Source of the DNA: Actinomycetospora callitridis
GTDB taxonomy: Bacteria > Actinomycetota > Actinomycetes > Mycobacteriales > Pseudonocardiaceae
DNA length: 64,000 nucleotides
Direction: 5' to 3'
Assembly: GCF_028737265.1 (NCBI RefSeq)
Contig: NZ_JAQZAK010000012.1
Coordinates: forward strand, 1 to 64,000
The notes beneath the pieces were generated by a model. That model ran no database searches. It saw only the letters and a program-made list of their open reading frames with translations, and had not been told where the DNA came from. This document shows, one piece after another, positions 1 through 8,035 of the stretch (position 1 is its first letter; each line of letters starts with the position of its first letter). The position numbers were made by a program, and so were the translations under genes.

Positions 1-93
1 CGACGCGGCCGCGTGCACGTCGAGCAGGTCGGGAACGACCTGTGGGTGGGCGGCGCCACCACGCCCGGGGTCTCCGGAAAGGTCCATCTCTGA
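1..93 (+). CDS. C-terminal end of a PhzF-like epimerase/isomerase (5' end outside window)
   Basis: The reading frame is open from the first base and stops with TGA at 91-93, leaving about 30 residues. The tail reads GRVHVEQVGNDLWVGGATT followed by a short stretch ending in KVHL. This matches the closing beta-strands of the PhzF fold (a glycine-arginine turn, then V-x-V, then a V-G-G segment). Too little remains to see catalytic residues, so the family call is tentative; another beta-rich protein is possible. Confidence 0.5.
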   Translation, partial: RRGRVHVEQVGNDLWVGGATTPGVSGKVHL

Positions 94-182
94 CTGGGCC
101 CTCCTCCCGCACCCCACACCACGCGGCCGTGTCGAGTCAGAGCCCGCACCCCCGCGGACCGGCTCCGTTCGCGAGCTCACAG

Positions 183-196
183 ACGCGCCGGCGCGT
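183..196. terminator. GC palindrome between two convergent genes
   Basis: ACGCGCCGGCGCGT is a perfect 14-base palindrome in the gap between the PhzF-like gene and the convergent GH16 gene. It could help termination, but there is no separate loop and no T-run, so the call is weak. Confidence 0.22.
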
Positions 197-229
197 GTGT
201 CGCTACATCGTCTGATCCAAGGCCGACTA

Positions 230-1075
230 TCACCACACCTTGACGTAGTCGACGACCAGATCGACAGGGAAGGCCACCTCGGGGGGCGGGGCTCCGATGG
301 TTCCGCCCACGGCCAGGTTGAGCAGCATGAACATCGGCTGCGGCGGGTCGATGGGGACATTCGGATCCTCCGGGGCCCAGCTGACCCCGGCGTAAGGAAC
401 ATCGTCGCGGGCGAACGCCACGCCTTCAGGTGACCAGTCCATGCGAAAGGTGTGGAACGTGGAGTCGTTGGCGGTTCCCCCGGAGTAGCTGGTGATGGAA
501 GGAACGTCTCGCGAGGTGTGGACACTCGACTCCACGGCGGAGAAGCCGTAATCCTCGACCATGTCCACTTCTCCACTGCGGGGCCAGCCGACCACCGGGT
601 AGTTGTCCCCGAGCATCCACCACGCAGGCCAGAGCCCCGGGCGGCTCTCGATCTTCATTCTGGCCTCCCAGTGTCCGTATCTCTGCGCGAATCGGTCCAC
701 TGTCTTGAGCCTCGCGGAGTGATAGACGATCTCCTCGGCGTTCCCGGGTCGAGGGAGAGTCGTCCTTGTTGCGCGAATGACCAAGTGCCCGCGCCCGTCG
801 AGGAAGGAATTGGCGCGAGACCGGGTGTAGGTCTGGAGCTCGCCGTTGCCCCATCCGCCTCCGCCGACATCGAATGTCCACTTGGACTCATCGGGTCCCG
901 TACCCGCCGGACCATCGAAGTCCTCGACGAACGTGTACTCGGGGGGCGGTGAGAAGATCGGAACGCCACCGCACGCTGTGGAGAGGGCCATGACGAGGAG
1001 TGCCGTGAGGGTGATCAGCTGCGGGCTACCACCGGGTGGTCCTCGCAAAGTAGAACGTCCGATCCTCACCGGCAT
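230..1075 (-). CDS. Secreted GH16 family glycoside hydrolase (lipoprotein)
   Basis: Predicted endo-acting beta-glucanase/galactanase of glycoside hydrolase family 16. The N-terminus has a hydrophobic segment ending in the lipobox-like LSTACGG, so the enzyme is probably a lipid-anchored extracellular protein. The family active-site pattern ExDxxE appears as GEVDMVEDYG, with the two glutamates expected to act as nucleophile and acid/base. Tryptophan-rich strands (GHWEARMKI, WPAWWML) typical of the substrate cleft precede it, and the jelly-roll ends in DYVKVW as is usual for GH16. The chosen ATG overlaps the upstream deacetylase by 50 bases; a slightly later start cannot be excluded. It is the last gene of an operon with a deacetylase, a small membrane protein and a processive glycosyltransferase, so it may trim or release the polymer they make. 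Confidence 0.85.
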   Translation of the reverse strand: MPVRIGRSTLRGPPGGSPQLITLTALLVMALSTACGGVPIFSPPPEYTFVEDFDGPAGTGPDESKWTFDVGGGGWGNGELQTYTRSRANSFLDGRGHLVIRATRTTLPRPGNAEEIVYHSARLKTVDRFAQRYGHWEARMKIESRPGLWPAWWMLGDNYPVVGWPRSGEVDMVEDYGFSAVESSVHTSRDVPSITSYSGGTANDSTFHTFRMDWSPEGVAFARDDVPYAGVSWAPEDPNVPIDPPQPMFMLLNLAVGGTIGAPPPEVAFPVDLVVDYVKVW

Positions 1076-1808
1076 ACTCTACCCAGGCCCGCTTGGGTAC
1101 CGTTGATGGCACGATCTGCCCTGAGCACAAGCCCCTCGCCGTCAGGTCGGTGAGTATCCGCGGTATTGCGTCGACGGTGCTTCGGAGCCCGTCGTGAAAC
1201 AGCAGGACGTCACCGTCCTTCGCCCTGCGTGCGACCTCGATCAGATGTTCAGCGGAAGCGCCCTCGTAGTCATCGGAGTCGTGGGTCCACAGCACTTCGG
1301 TCATTCCCAGGCTCCGAGCAGCCGTCTCGACCGTTTCGTTGGTACGGCCGTAGGGCGGTCGAAAGAGCACCGGCGCCGGACCCGCGAGGCCGTCGAGGAC
1401 GTCGTTGGTCTCTTGGAGCTCTCGACGAACATCGTCGGCGCCGAGTTGATCGAGGAACGGGTGATCGTAGGAGTGGTTCCCGACGATCATCCCGTCCACC
1501 CGTAGCCGGCGGATGATGTCCGGATGCGCCGCTGCGATCGCACCGACGACGAAGAACGTTCCCCGCGCGCGGTGGGCCGTGAGAATCTCGGCGAGCCGTG
1601 GCGTGGTGGTCGGGTCGGGGCCGTCGTCGAAACTCAGGGCGACGTATCCGTGCGGACATCCTCCGCGCTGGTCCGGCGAGGTGGTGACCGACGACGGCGA
1701 GGGGCTCGGCGACGCGATGGCCGACGCGCTGATGAAGGGTGTCACCGCCAGCAGCAGGCCCATCGCGGCCCGCCACAGCACACGCCGGCGGGAGTCACCG
1801 TCGAGCAT
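1026..1808 (-). CDS. NodB-type polysaccharide deacetylase (CE4)
   Basis: Metal-dependent deacetylase that removes N- or O-acetyl groups from a polysaccharide. All CE4 motifs are visible: SFDDGPD (base aspartate and metal aspartate), NHSYDHP (metal histidines), RPPYGRTN, the DSDDY segment and the C-terminal LLFHDG histidine. An N-terminal arginine-rich stretch plus a hydrophobic segment and a Ser/Pro linker indicate export. I start it at ATG 1806-1808 because a good ribosome site (AGGAAAG) lies just upstream; the frame is open further, but those 29 residues are not protein-like. Its start overlaps the 73-aa membrane gene by 14 bases and its end overlaps the GH16 gene. Linked to a NodC/HAS-like synthase, it probably modifies a GlcNAc-containing polymer. 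Confidence 0.9.
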   Translation of the reverse strand: MLDGDSRRRVLWRAAMGLLLAVTPFISASAIASPSPSPSSVTTSPDQRGGCPHGYVALSFDDGPDPTTTPRLAEILTAHRARGTFFVVGAIAAAHPDIIRRLRVDGMIVGNHSYDHPFLDQLGADDVRRELQETNDVLDGLAGPAPVLFRPPYGRTNETVETAARSLGMTEVLWTHDSDDYEGASAEHLIEVARRAKDGDVLLFHDGLRSTVDAIPRILTDLTARGLCSGQIVPSTVPKRAWVEYAGEDRTFYFARTTRW

Positions 1809-2016
1809 GCTTTCCTGCGCGCCGGTCCCGCTGCACGGGAGCTTGGTGGCCCCGATCCTCGACGACGATCTTGGGCAGCACCCTCCTGATGGCACTGGCG
1901 CACGCCACGAGAGCGAAGGTGGCCAGCACGATCCAGAACGGTGACATCTCGAGGAACGGCAACGTTGCTCCTGCGCCCACGCCCATCGCGACCGGCGCCA
2001 CGCCGAGGTTGTACAT
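1795..2016 (-). CDS. Small membrane protein of the polysaccharide operon (73 aa)
   Basis: A 73-residue protein beginning MYNLGVAPVAMGVGAGA. It has a hydrophobic N-terminal stretch and a clear membrane segment (FWIVLATFALVACASAI, about residues 27-43) followed by a very basic cytoplasmic tail ending in KHARR. GGGAG-type ribosome site (GGGAG) lies seven bases upstream of ATG 2014-2016. It fits tightly between the synthase and the deacetylase and overlaps the latter by 14 bases, so translation is likely coupled. I do not recognise the family. The position suggests an accessory subunit for polymer synthesis or export. Confidence 0.7.
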   Translation of the reverse strand: MYNLGVAPVAMGVGAGATLPFLEMSPFWIVLATFALVACASAIRRVLPKIVVEDRGHQAPVQRDRRAGKHARR

Positions 2017-2033
2017 ATGCTCCCTTTTCCGTC

Positions 2034-3194
2034 TCAGTTCCAGGTGCCGGTCTTGCCGAGCAGTACGTCGAAGTAGGCCTTGATGTGGCAGACCTGGAGG
2101 AAGTAATCGATGACCAGTTCGTACATCGTTGCCGCCAGGACCATCTGCCGCCATCCGCGGTGACGAACGGTGACGACTCGTTCGACGACGAAGATCAGTG
2201 TCACCCAGAGCCAGAAGGCGTGGATGTAGATGGCTCCGGCACTGAGCGCCCAGACGAGTGAGCCGATGTAGGCCACGGAGACGAGGCAGCCGAGGAACGT
2301 GACGATCTGACGGCCCCAGTATCTCCAGGTGACGCCCGTCAACCCGTATTGCATGCAGTTCTGGACGGCACCCCGTTTCCAGCGGAGCCGCTGCCTCCAC
2401 AACGCACTCCACGACTCCATCACTTCGGTCACCAGCGTGCACCGCGACGGCGAGATGACGCGGTGTCCGAGGTGGAGAAGGGCGAAGGTCAGCTCGTTGT
2501 CCTCGGTGAGCACAGTGGTGTCGTAGACACCTCCGCGACCGTTGCCCGGCGGAAGCTTGCCGGACAGCCGCGCTGCCGAGATCTCCCGCAGCGTCCGGAC
2601 CCGGAACAGCGCCGCGGTACCGGTGATGACCAGACACTTGCCGTCGAGGCGATCGACGTCCCGGGCGTAGCGGGCGTACTCGTTGCGCTGCAGGTGCCCG
2701 ACGAATCCACCTCCCGGTCCGCCCCGGAAGATGCCTCCGACCGCGCCGTAGCCGCGATCCAAGTAGGCGGTCGCCGCTTCCAGGAAGTGCGCGTCGAGCT
2801 TGCTGTCAGCGTCCTGCACCAGGACGACGTCGTCGTCATCGAGCGTCGGGAGCAGCTGATCGAAGACCTGGTTGAGCGCTCCGGCCTTCTTGTCGCCGTT
2901 CCCCACCGTCTCGAGGACCGTGGCGCCGGCGGCACGCCCCCGTTCGACTGTGCTGTCGGTGCTGTTGTCGGAGGCCACGATGACGCGGTCGGGCTGTGCG
3001 GTCTGGTCCATGAGGGCTTGCACCGCGGTGGAGATGATCTCTTCTTCGTTGTGGGCCGGCAGGATCGCCACCGTGACCGGACGCGGTATCGCCTCGGACG
3101 CGTCGCGACGACGAGGCGCGTCGCCCTCCCGCAACGCCACCGTCCGCTTCTTCGGGACGACCTCCGCCAGTACCGTCGTCCGACCGTTCACCAT
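2034..3194 (-). CDS. Processive family 2 glycosyltransferase (NodC/chitin or hyaluronan synthase-like)
   Basis: Membrane-embedded GT-A enzyme that polymerises a beta-linked sugar from a nucleotide sugar. The signature of processive GT2 enzymes is complete: nucleotide site (ILPAHNEEEI, SDNSTD), DxD-like QDADSK, acceptor TEDNELT and the QRLRW motif. Several C-terminal hydrophobic segments (from about residue 265) would form the transport channel. It heads a four-gene operon with a small membrane protein, a NodB deacetylase and a GH16 enzyme. The start is uncertain: ATG 3192-3194 has a GAGGAG abutting it with no spacer, while the frame stays open to 3698; the extra residues are low-complexity and do not resemble the family, so I prefer the short form. 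Confidence 0.85.
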   Translation of the reverse strand: MVNGRTTVLAEVVPKKRTVALREGDAPRRRDASEAIPRPVTVAILPAHNEEEIISTAVQALMDQTAQPDRVIVASDNSTDSTVERGRAAGATVLETVGNGDKKAGALNQVFDQLLPTLDDDDVVLVQDADSKLDAHFLEAATAYLDRGYGAVGGIFRGGPGGGFVGHLQRNEYARYARDVDRLDGKCLVITGTAALFRVRTLREISAARLSGKLPPGNGRGGVYDTTVLTEDNELTFALLHLGHRVISPSRCTLVTEVMESWSALWRQRLRWKRGAVQNCMQYGLTGVTWRYWGRQIVTFLGCLVSVAYIGSLVWALSAGAIYIHAFWLWVTLIFVVERVVTVRHRGWRQMVLAATMYELVIDYFLQVCHIKAYFDVLLGKTGTWN

Positions 3195-4095
3195 CTCCTC
3201 GTCGGCGGGGAACCGATGCCGACCACGAGACTGATGGGGCAATGCCGCGGGGGACGCGCTGTCCGGTCGATGTGGCGCGGCGTCGGCGACGTGCCATGGC
3301 GATCGCCGAGCCGCCGGAGCTCCGATGCGAGCAGAACCCGCAGGACGTGGGATGTGGCTTCTCATGTGCGGCACGGGGAGGCGTTCAGTGGCCAGCGACG
3401 CCGCCGGGCCGAGATCCTCGAGCAACGGTCGAGCGATCCGAACAGTCACTGCGTCGCAGGTCGCCACGCCTGGACCCCGCGAACGTAAAGCGTCATCTCG
3501 CACGTGCGAGTTGCGACCATCCGTCATGAGATCCGCGACGGTGAGAATCTGCGGTGCGGACCGATCTTGTGATTGGTCGTCGCGCTTCCTGTGACTCGGC
3601 GACCGCCCTGAGCAGGTACGCGTGCCTTCGACACCTTCGATCCACCGCACAAGAGCCCCCCGAGCCTCGTGGTGTTCCCGCGCTGTCGGCGCCATCACTG
3701 ACGACGCCGCTCGTTCATCGCGAGGCCGTTTCTCGACCGAGACCGCGGTGACACAGCGGTATCAATGCATCGCCCCTGATCGTTACCTGATCAATTGACT
3801 TCCGGGAGAAGTTGGTGCATTCGGCAGCGACTGGGCTCGTGTTCGGGTCATGGCCGCGATGTTCTGGACGCGGACTGATCTCAGATCGGCTGCAAATGGA
3901 CGATCGCGCAAATGGCGGTACGATTGGTCCTCGTGCTGACGATCCGGTGATCCACACAAGCGTGCCGGTCTTGCTGCCTCGCGCTCATTTCTCGTCCGGG
4001 CAGCGGCACCGAGATGCCGGGCCGACACCGCGACGAGCGGATTCGCGGTCGAGCAGATCGGGCAACGAAGCAGTCCGACCGGCGGACAGACACAC
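3195..4095. other. 900-base region without a confident gene
   Basis: Upstream side of the polysaccharide operon and of the divergent ankyrin gene. On the minus strand the synthase frame remains open to 3698, so part of this could encode an N-terminal extension. From 3700 to 4095 I see only short overlapping frames with unconvincing codon use and a local drop in GC (3730-3960). It probably carries the divergent promoters; no convincing operator is visible. Confidence 0.4.
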
Positions 4096-4821
4096 ATGTC
4101 GCCGCCGGACAGGGTGGTGGAGATGGTCCGACCTGCCCTGGCCGAGACGCGGCTCTCGTGGGACTCCGTCCTCGAGCGCTCCGACCTCAAGCCCGACGTG
4201 CTGGCACTCCGTGACGCCTTCTCCGACGCGGTCGAGGAGGGCCACTGGGCTCATGTGGCGGCGCTGCTCGACCGGACCGACGACGACCTGCCGGCGGCGC
4301 TGAACGCCAACGCTCTGCGTGTGGGAGATGCGAGCGGGATGGCTCCGCTGCACCACGCAGCGACTCAGGGAGCACACCGCGATGTCGTCGACGACCTCGT
4401 CGCGCGCGGCGCCTGGCGCACACTGCGCACTGCGGACGGCGGGGAGACCGCCGAAGCGATCGCGCGCCGGCTCGGACACACCGGGCTGGCCGAACAACTA
4501 CGTCCGGAGATCGCGACGACGCTCGACGTGGACACGTCGGCTGATCTCGAGATCTTCCTGCGCGCGCTGGTCGAGGTGCGAACGCGGCGGCTGGGGCGGC
4601 GCTTACGGCCACCGCAGCTCGGGCCGCTGCTCGAACACCCCACGGCGACGATGTGGGTGGGGGTTCCCGGCATGTACGGGGGCTTCGCCTGCCGCTGGGC
4701 GACGAGCACGACGGAGCCGACGCTCGAGGTCCGCAGCTGGAGCCGAGTGACCGGGGGCTCGGGTCGGGCGCACCGGATCACGGTCGAGGGAGTCGAGCTC
4801 GTCTCGCGGGGGCTGCTGTAG
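4096..4821 (+). CDS. Ankyrin-repeat protein
   Basis: A 241-residue soluble protein with an ankyrin-type segment at about residues 40-135. The cores GMAPLHHAATQGAHRDVV and GETAEAIARRLGHTGLAEQL match the G-x-TPLHxAA and A-x-x-x-G-H-x-x-x-x-x-LL patterns of two repeats, preceded by a weaker one (HWAHVAALLDR). The C-terminal part, from about residue 150, is a beta-rich region (MWVGVPGMYGGFACRW) of unknown fold. There is no signal peptide. It is monocistronic, facing a convergent two-component system across a strong terminator hairpin. Ankyrin repeats mediate protein binding; no partner can be inferred here. Confidence 0.75.
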   Translation: MSPPDRVVEMVRPALAETRLSWDSVLERSDLKPDVLALRDAFSDAVEEGHWAHVAALLDRTDDDLPAALNANALRVGDASGMAPLHHAATQGAHRDVVDDLVARGAWRTLRTADGGETAEAIARRLGHTGLAEQLRPEIATTLDVDTSADLEIFLRALVEVRTRRLGRRLRPPQLGPLLEHPTATMWVGVPGMYGGFACRWATSTTEPTLEVRSWSRVTGGSGRAHRITVEGVELVSRGLL

Positions 4822-5008
4822 GCGGACGGGTCGCCGACTCCCCGTCGCTCCCGGTGCCCAACTCGCGTCCTTGCCGGACCCGTGGCGACGGAGCAAGGAC
4901 CTCGCTGGGGTGCACGCCGACGGCGACGGAGGTAACGATTGGATAACGCCAGCGAGCTCACGGGCGATACGCCCGTGACGGGCGCGAACCCCCTCGCCGT
5001 GGCCCGTC

Positions 5009-5061
5009 GAGGTCGGGTCTCCGTGACGGCACGCGCACCTGCCGCCCGGAGACCCGACCTC
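5009..5061. terminator. Strong bidirectional terminator hairpin
   Basis: GAGGTCGGGTCTCCG (5009-5023) is matched perfectly by its reverse complement at 5047-5061, giving a 15-base-pair stem with a 23-base loop. It lies between the convergent ankyrin and histidine kinase genes, the expected place for a shared terminator. There is no long T-run, as is common in high-GC actinobacteria. Confidence 0.75.
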
Positions 5062-5105
5062 ACCGTCGCCGCCGTCCGCACCACGACGACCGCAACGCTC
5101 TCGCT

Positions 5106-6443
5106 TCAGTAGCCGATCGTCCCGGTGAGCCGCCGCCGGTGACGCCGGGGTGCATCGGCCCGCGGCATCCGGACCACGGCCGCCGTTCCTCGGCCCGGCT
5201 CGCTCGTGAGCTCCAGGCGACCACCGCGATCCGCGAGGACGCCCCGCACGAGCAGCAGGCCGACATGCCCCGGACCTGGCGGCGCGTCGACGTCGAACCC
5301 GTCGCCGTCGTCGACCACGCCGAGGGTGAGTTCGTCGCCGCGGGCCACGGCGACAGTGACCTCGATGCGGGACGCCCCGGCGTGCCGGACCGCGTTGCGC
5401 ATGAGCTCGTGGGCCACCCGGTAGAGCACGATCGCGTCCGCCTCGGACGGCGAGGCGTCGGCGGGCCCCTCGACCGTGATCGCGGCAGAGCCGGGGGTCG
5501 ACATCCTGGTGGCGAGCTCGCGCAGCGCCTCCGTGAGCCCGTTCAGCTCGACGGTCGGACGGACGAGGTCGTCCAGCAGGACCCGGAGCTGCTGCATCTC
5601 GTCGGAGAGCAGCTCGTGCGCGTGGCCGAGGACCGAGGACCTCGACCGGGCCCCGTCGTCCTCGGCCTGCGCGATCTCGAGGAGCAGGCCGACGCCGGCC
5701 AGGTCCGGGATGACGCCCTCGTGGAGGCGCTGGGCGATCTCCTGTCGCGCGGTCTCCGCGGCGGCGAACGCGTAGTCGCGCGCCGCACGCTGCTCGGCGT
5801 CCCGACGTGCGGCCCGCCGGGCGTACACCAGCGAGGCGGGCAGGGTGGCCAGGGCCAGCACCAGCAGGCCGGCCACCGTCACCGCCACCACGGGCCGGGC
5901 CGCGTCCCAGGCCGCGGCCTCCTCGTCGACCGCGACGTAGAGCTCGAGCGACGCGTCGGCACCGGTGGCGTCCTCGAAGGAGGTGAAGACCTCGAGCAAG
6001 GAGCGGGACCCGGCGATCTCGAACCGGTGCTCCGGATCGTCCGGCACGGGCTGGATCAGCGGACCGCCGTCCTGGAGCCGTTCCACGGGCATGGTCTCGC
6101 CCTCGACCCTCGGCTCGTCCGAGTACACGATCCGGGCCGTCGGGCCGTGCGCCGACCAGATCTTGACCCGCGACGTGATCCCGCTCGCGAGGAACGGGCC
6201 GAGAGCGACGTCGAGCTCCCGACGTGTCGCCGGGTCGACCGGGAACGACAGATCGTGTCGGGAGACCGCACCGCCGACCGCCCCGACCACCTGGCGGGCG
6301 GCGTCCTCGGCCTCGCGGTACACGTCCTGCCGGGCGAACACCGCGACACCGGATGTGATCGAGACGACGGCGACCAGGACGACGACCGCGGTGACGGCGG
6401 CGTGGCGGAGCAGCGCCCTCCGGGTCGGTCGCTCGCCGGACAC
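5106..6443 (-). CDS. Sensor histidine kinase, NarL/LiaS class
   Basis: Membrane sensor of a two-component system. One N-terminal transmembrane helix (about residues 15-35), an extracellular domain of about 130 residues, a second helix (VAVTVAGLLVLALATLPASL) and a cytoplasmic kinase core. The phosphorylated histidine lies in QEIAQRLHEGVIPDLAGVG, the HisKA_3 dimerisation motif, and the ATP-binding domain shows HELMRNAVRHAG (N box), VDDGDGFD (G1) and GRGTAAVV (G2). It follows the response regulator gene by two bases, so the pair is co-transcribed with the regulator first. The signal is unknown. Confidence 0.9.
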   Translation of the reverse strand: MSGERPTRRALLRHAAVTAVVVLVAVVSITSGVAVFARQDVYREAEDAARQVVGAVGGAVSRHDLSFPVDPATRRELDVALGPFLASGITSRVKIWSAHGPTARIVYSDEPRVEGETMPVERLQDGGPLIQPVPDDPEHRFEIAGSRSLLEVFTSFEDATGADASLELYVAVDEEAAAWDAARPVVAVTVAGLLVLALATLPASLVYARRAARRDAEQRAARDYAFAAAETARQEIAQRLHEGVIPDLAGVGLLLEIAQAEDDGARSRSSVLGHAHELLSDEMQQLRVLLDDLVRPTVELNGLTEALRELATRMSTPGSAAITVEGPADASPSEADAIVLYRVAHELMRNAVRHAGASRIEVTVAVARGDELTLGVVDDGDGFDVDAPPGPGHVGLLLVRGVLADRGGRLELTSEPGRGTAAVVRMPRADAPRRHRRRLTGTIGY

Positions 6444-6445
6444 GG

Positions 6446-7096
6446 TCAGTACCTCGAGCCGACGCTGATGAGGCCTCGGCGGTGCGCGGCCACCACGGCG
6501 CCGAGCTGGCTGCGCGCGCCCAGCTTGGCCATGACGGCCTTGACGTGCCCGCGGACGGTGTGCAGGGAGATGCCCAGCTCCGTCGCGATCCTCGAAGGGT
6601 CCTGGCCCTGCCCCAACAGCCGCAGGACGTCCTGCTCGCGATGGGTCAGATCGCTCCGCCCCGCGTCGCCGGCGTCGACGGTCCGCCGCTCGGGCCCGGA
6701 CGTCCGCAGGGCCGTGAGGACCCGGTCGAGCGTGCCCTCCTTGGTGAGGAACGCCGCCGCACCCGCCGCCGTGGCCCGCTCGGCGAGGTCGGGCCTGCCG
6801 TAGGCCGTCAGGACGATCACCCGCACGTCGGGCTGGATCTCCTTGAGCGCGGACACCACCTCGATTCCCGGTGCGTCCGGGAGGTCGAGGTCGACGATGG
6901 CGGCGTCGAACCCGGTGCGGCGGGCACGCGCCAGGGCCTCGCCCGCGGAGTGCGCGACGGTCACGCCGGACACGTCCTCCTGCCGCTCGAGGCTCAGCCG
7001 GAGAGCGTCGGTGAAGACACGGTGGTCATCCACCACGAGGACGGTCCTCGCGGTCGGCGAGCGCACCGCGAGCGCGTCCGACTCCGTCCTCTGCAC
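6446..7096 (-). CDS. NarL/FixJ-family response regulator
   Basis: DNA-binding partner of the kinase downstream. The receiver domain has the acidic pair VVDDHRVF, the phosphoacceptor Asp69 (AAIVDLDLPDAPG), the threonine of VLTAYG and the lysine of FLTKEGT. The C-terminal LuxR-type helix-turn-helix reads LTHREQDVLRLLGQG ... ISLHTVRGHVKAVMAKLG, the dimerisation and recognition helices. The ATG at 7096 gives 17 residues before the receiver domain, slightly long, so a later start is possible. Its upstream region is shared with the divergent DtxR-family gene and contains the DtxR-type box at 7130-7148, so iron might affect it too. Confidence 0.9.
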   Translation of the reverse strand: MQRTESDALAVRSPTARTVLVVDDHRVFTDALRLSLERQEDVSGVTVAHSAGEALARARRTGFDAAIVDLDLPDAPGIEVVSALKEIQPDVRVIVLTAYGRPDLAERATAAGAAAFLTKEGTLDRVLTALRTSGPERRTVDAGDAGRSDLTHREQDVLRLLGQGQDPSRIATELGISLHTVRGHVKAVMAKLGARSQLGAVVAAHRRGLISVGSRY

Positions 7097-7129
7097 CCCC
7101 TCATTGTAGGGAGCTGTGGCCCCTCGCGG

Positions 7130-7148
7130 TCAGGCTAGCCTCACCTGC
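7130..7148. promoter_or_regulatory. DtxR/IdeR-type operator upstream of the DtxR-family gene
   Basis: TCAGGCTAGCCTCACCTGC matches the 19-base DtxR/IdeR consensus TTAGGTTAGSCTAACCTAA at about 14 positions and contains the perfect decamer palindrome AGGCTAGCCT (7132-7141). It sits in the 120-base divergent gap between the response regulator and the DtxR-family gene, suggesting autoregulation of the latter. Confidence 0.6.
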
Positions 7149-7216
7149 GTCCGCTGCTGCTCGATGCGGCCGTCCGGCGGCTCCGCGGCAGGTCACGGCC
7201 GGGACGGAGTCGTGCG

Positions 7217-8035
7217 ATGGCGAGTGCTCCACGCCGGCGGACGGTCCCTGCGGAGCCGTCCCACAGTGACCGTCGCCAGATGTTCCTCGACGCCGCCGGC
7301 ATGTATCTCCGCATCCTCTTCGAGCTCGAGGAGGAGGGCGTGGCTGCTCGACACCAGGAGCTCTGGCGACGGCTCGGCATCAGCAGGCCGACCGTGTGGC
7401 AGCAGGTCGACCGTCTCGCCCTCGACGGGTTCGTCGTGGTGTCGCCGGCGAAGCACCTCGCCCTGACCCCGCGCGGTCGGGCGCACGCGGCGGCGGTGAT
7501 CCGCAAGCACCGGCTCGCGGAGACCTTCCTCCTCGAGGTGGTCGGGTTGTCCTGGGACCTCGCCCACGTCGAGGCGTCGCGATGGCAGCACGTGATCGGC
7601 GGGGACGCCGAGCGGAAGATCGCCGGGCGACTGGGGAACCCCGTGTGGAGCCCGTTCGGCTGCCCGATCCCGCCGGCCGGTGCCGTCGGGCACGAGCACC
7701 CCGAGGACGGCCGACCGGCCCTCGTCCCCCTCGTCGATGCGGCCGGCGACGAGAGGTGCCGGGTGACGCTCGGCCGGGTCCCCGAGCGGCTGCAGACCGA
7801 CCGGGACCTCCTCCTCGCCCTGCTGGACGTCGGCGCCCTGCCCGGGGACACCGTGGAGATCGTCCTCGCCGGGCACCGGGAGGAGGACGGCGTGCGGATC
7901 GCCGGACGGCACGGGACCGTCGTCGTCCCCGCCCTCGCCGGTCGGTCGCTCCTGGTCGAACGCCACGAGGAGCGGCCACGGTCCGTCGGGACGGAGCGAT
8001 CGGCGGGCGCCGCGCGGTTCCGTCAGACCCGGTAG
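7217..8035 (+). CDS. DtxR/IdeR-family metal-dependent repressor
   Basis: Metal-sensing transcriptional regulator. The N-terminal winged helix is clear (MYLRILFELEEEGVAARHQELWRRLGISRPTVWQQVDRL), followed by the dimerisation/metal domain (RKHRLAETFLLEVVGLSW, HVEASRWQHVI, and the Pro-rich GNPVWSPFGCPIP segment in which DtxR proteins bind metal) and a C-terminal SH3-like domain. It is longer than typical IdeR by about 40 residues because of N- and C-terminal extensions. It is convergent with the ferric ABC transporter (13-base 3' overlap); boxes of the DtxR type lie both in front of this gene and in front of fbpA, so it most likely controls iron uptake. Manganese cannot be excluded. Confidence 0.88.
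   Translation: MASAPRRRTVPAEPSHSDRRQMFLDAAGMYLRILFELEEEGVAARHQELWRRLGISRPTVWQQVDRLALDGFVVVSPAKHLALTPRGRAHAAAVIRKHRLAETFLLEVVGLSWDLAHVEASRWQHVIGGDAERKIAGRLGNPVWSPFGCPIPPAGAVGHEHPEDGRPALVPLVDAAGDERCRVTLGRVPERLQTDRDLLLALLDVGALPGDTVEIVLAGHREEDGVRIAGRHGTVVVPALAGRSLLVERHEERPRSVGTERSAGAARFRQTR

Noticed and set aside
3783..4303. Frames on both strands between the polysaccharide operon and the ankyrin gene
   Set aside because: No ribosome site or coherent composition; treated as promoter region.
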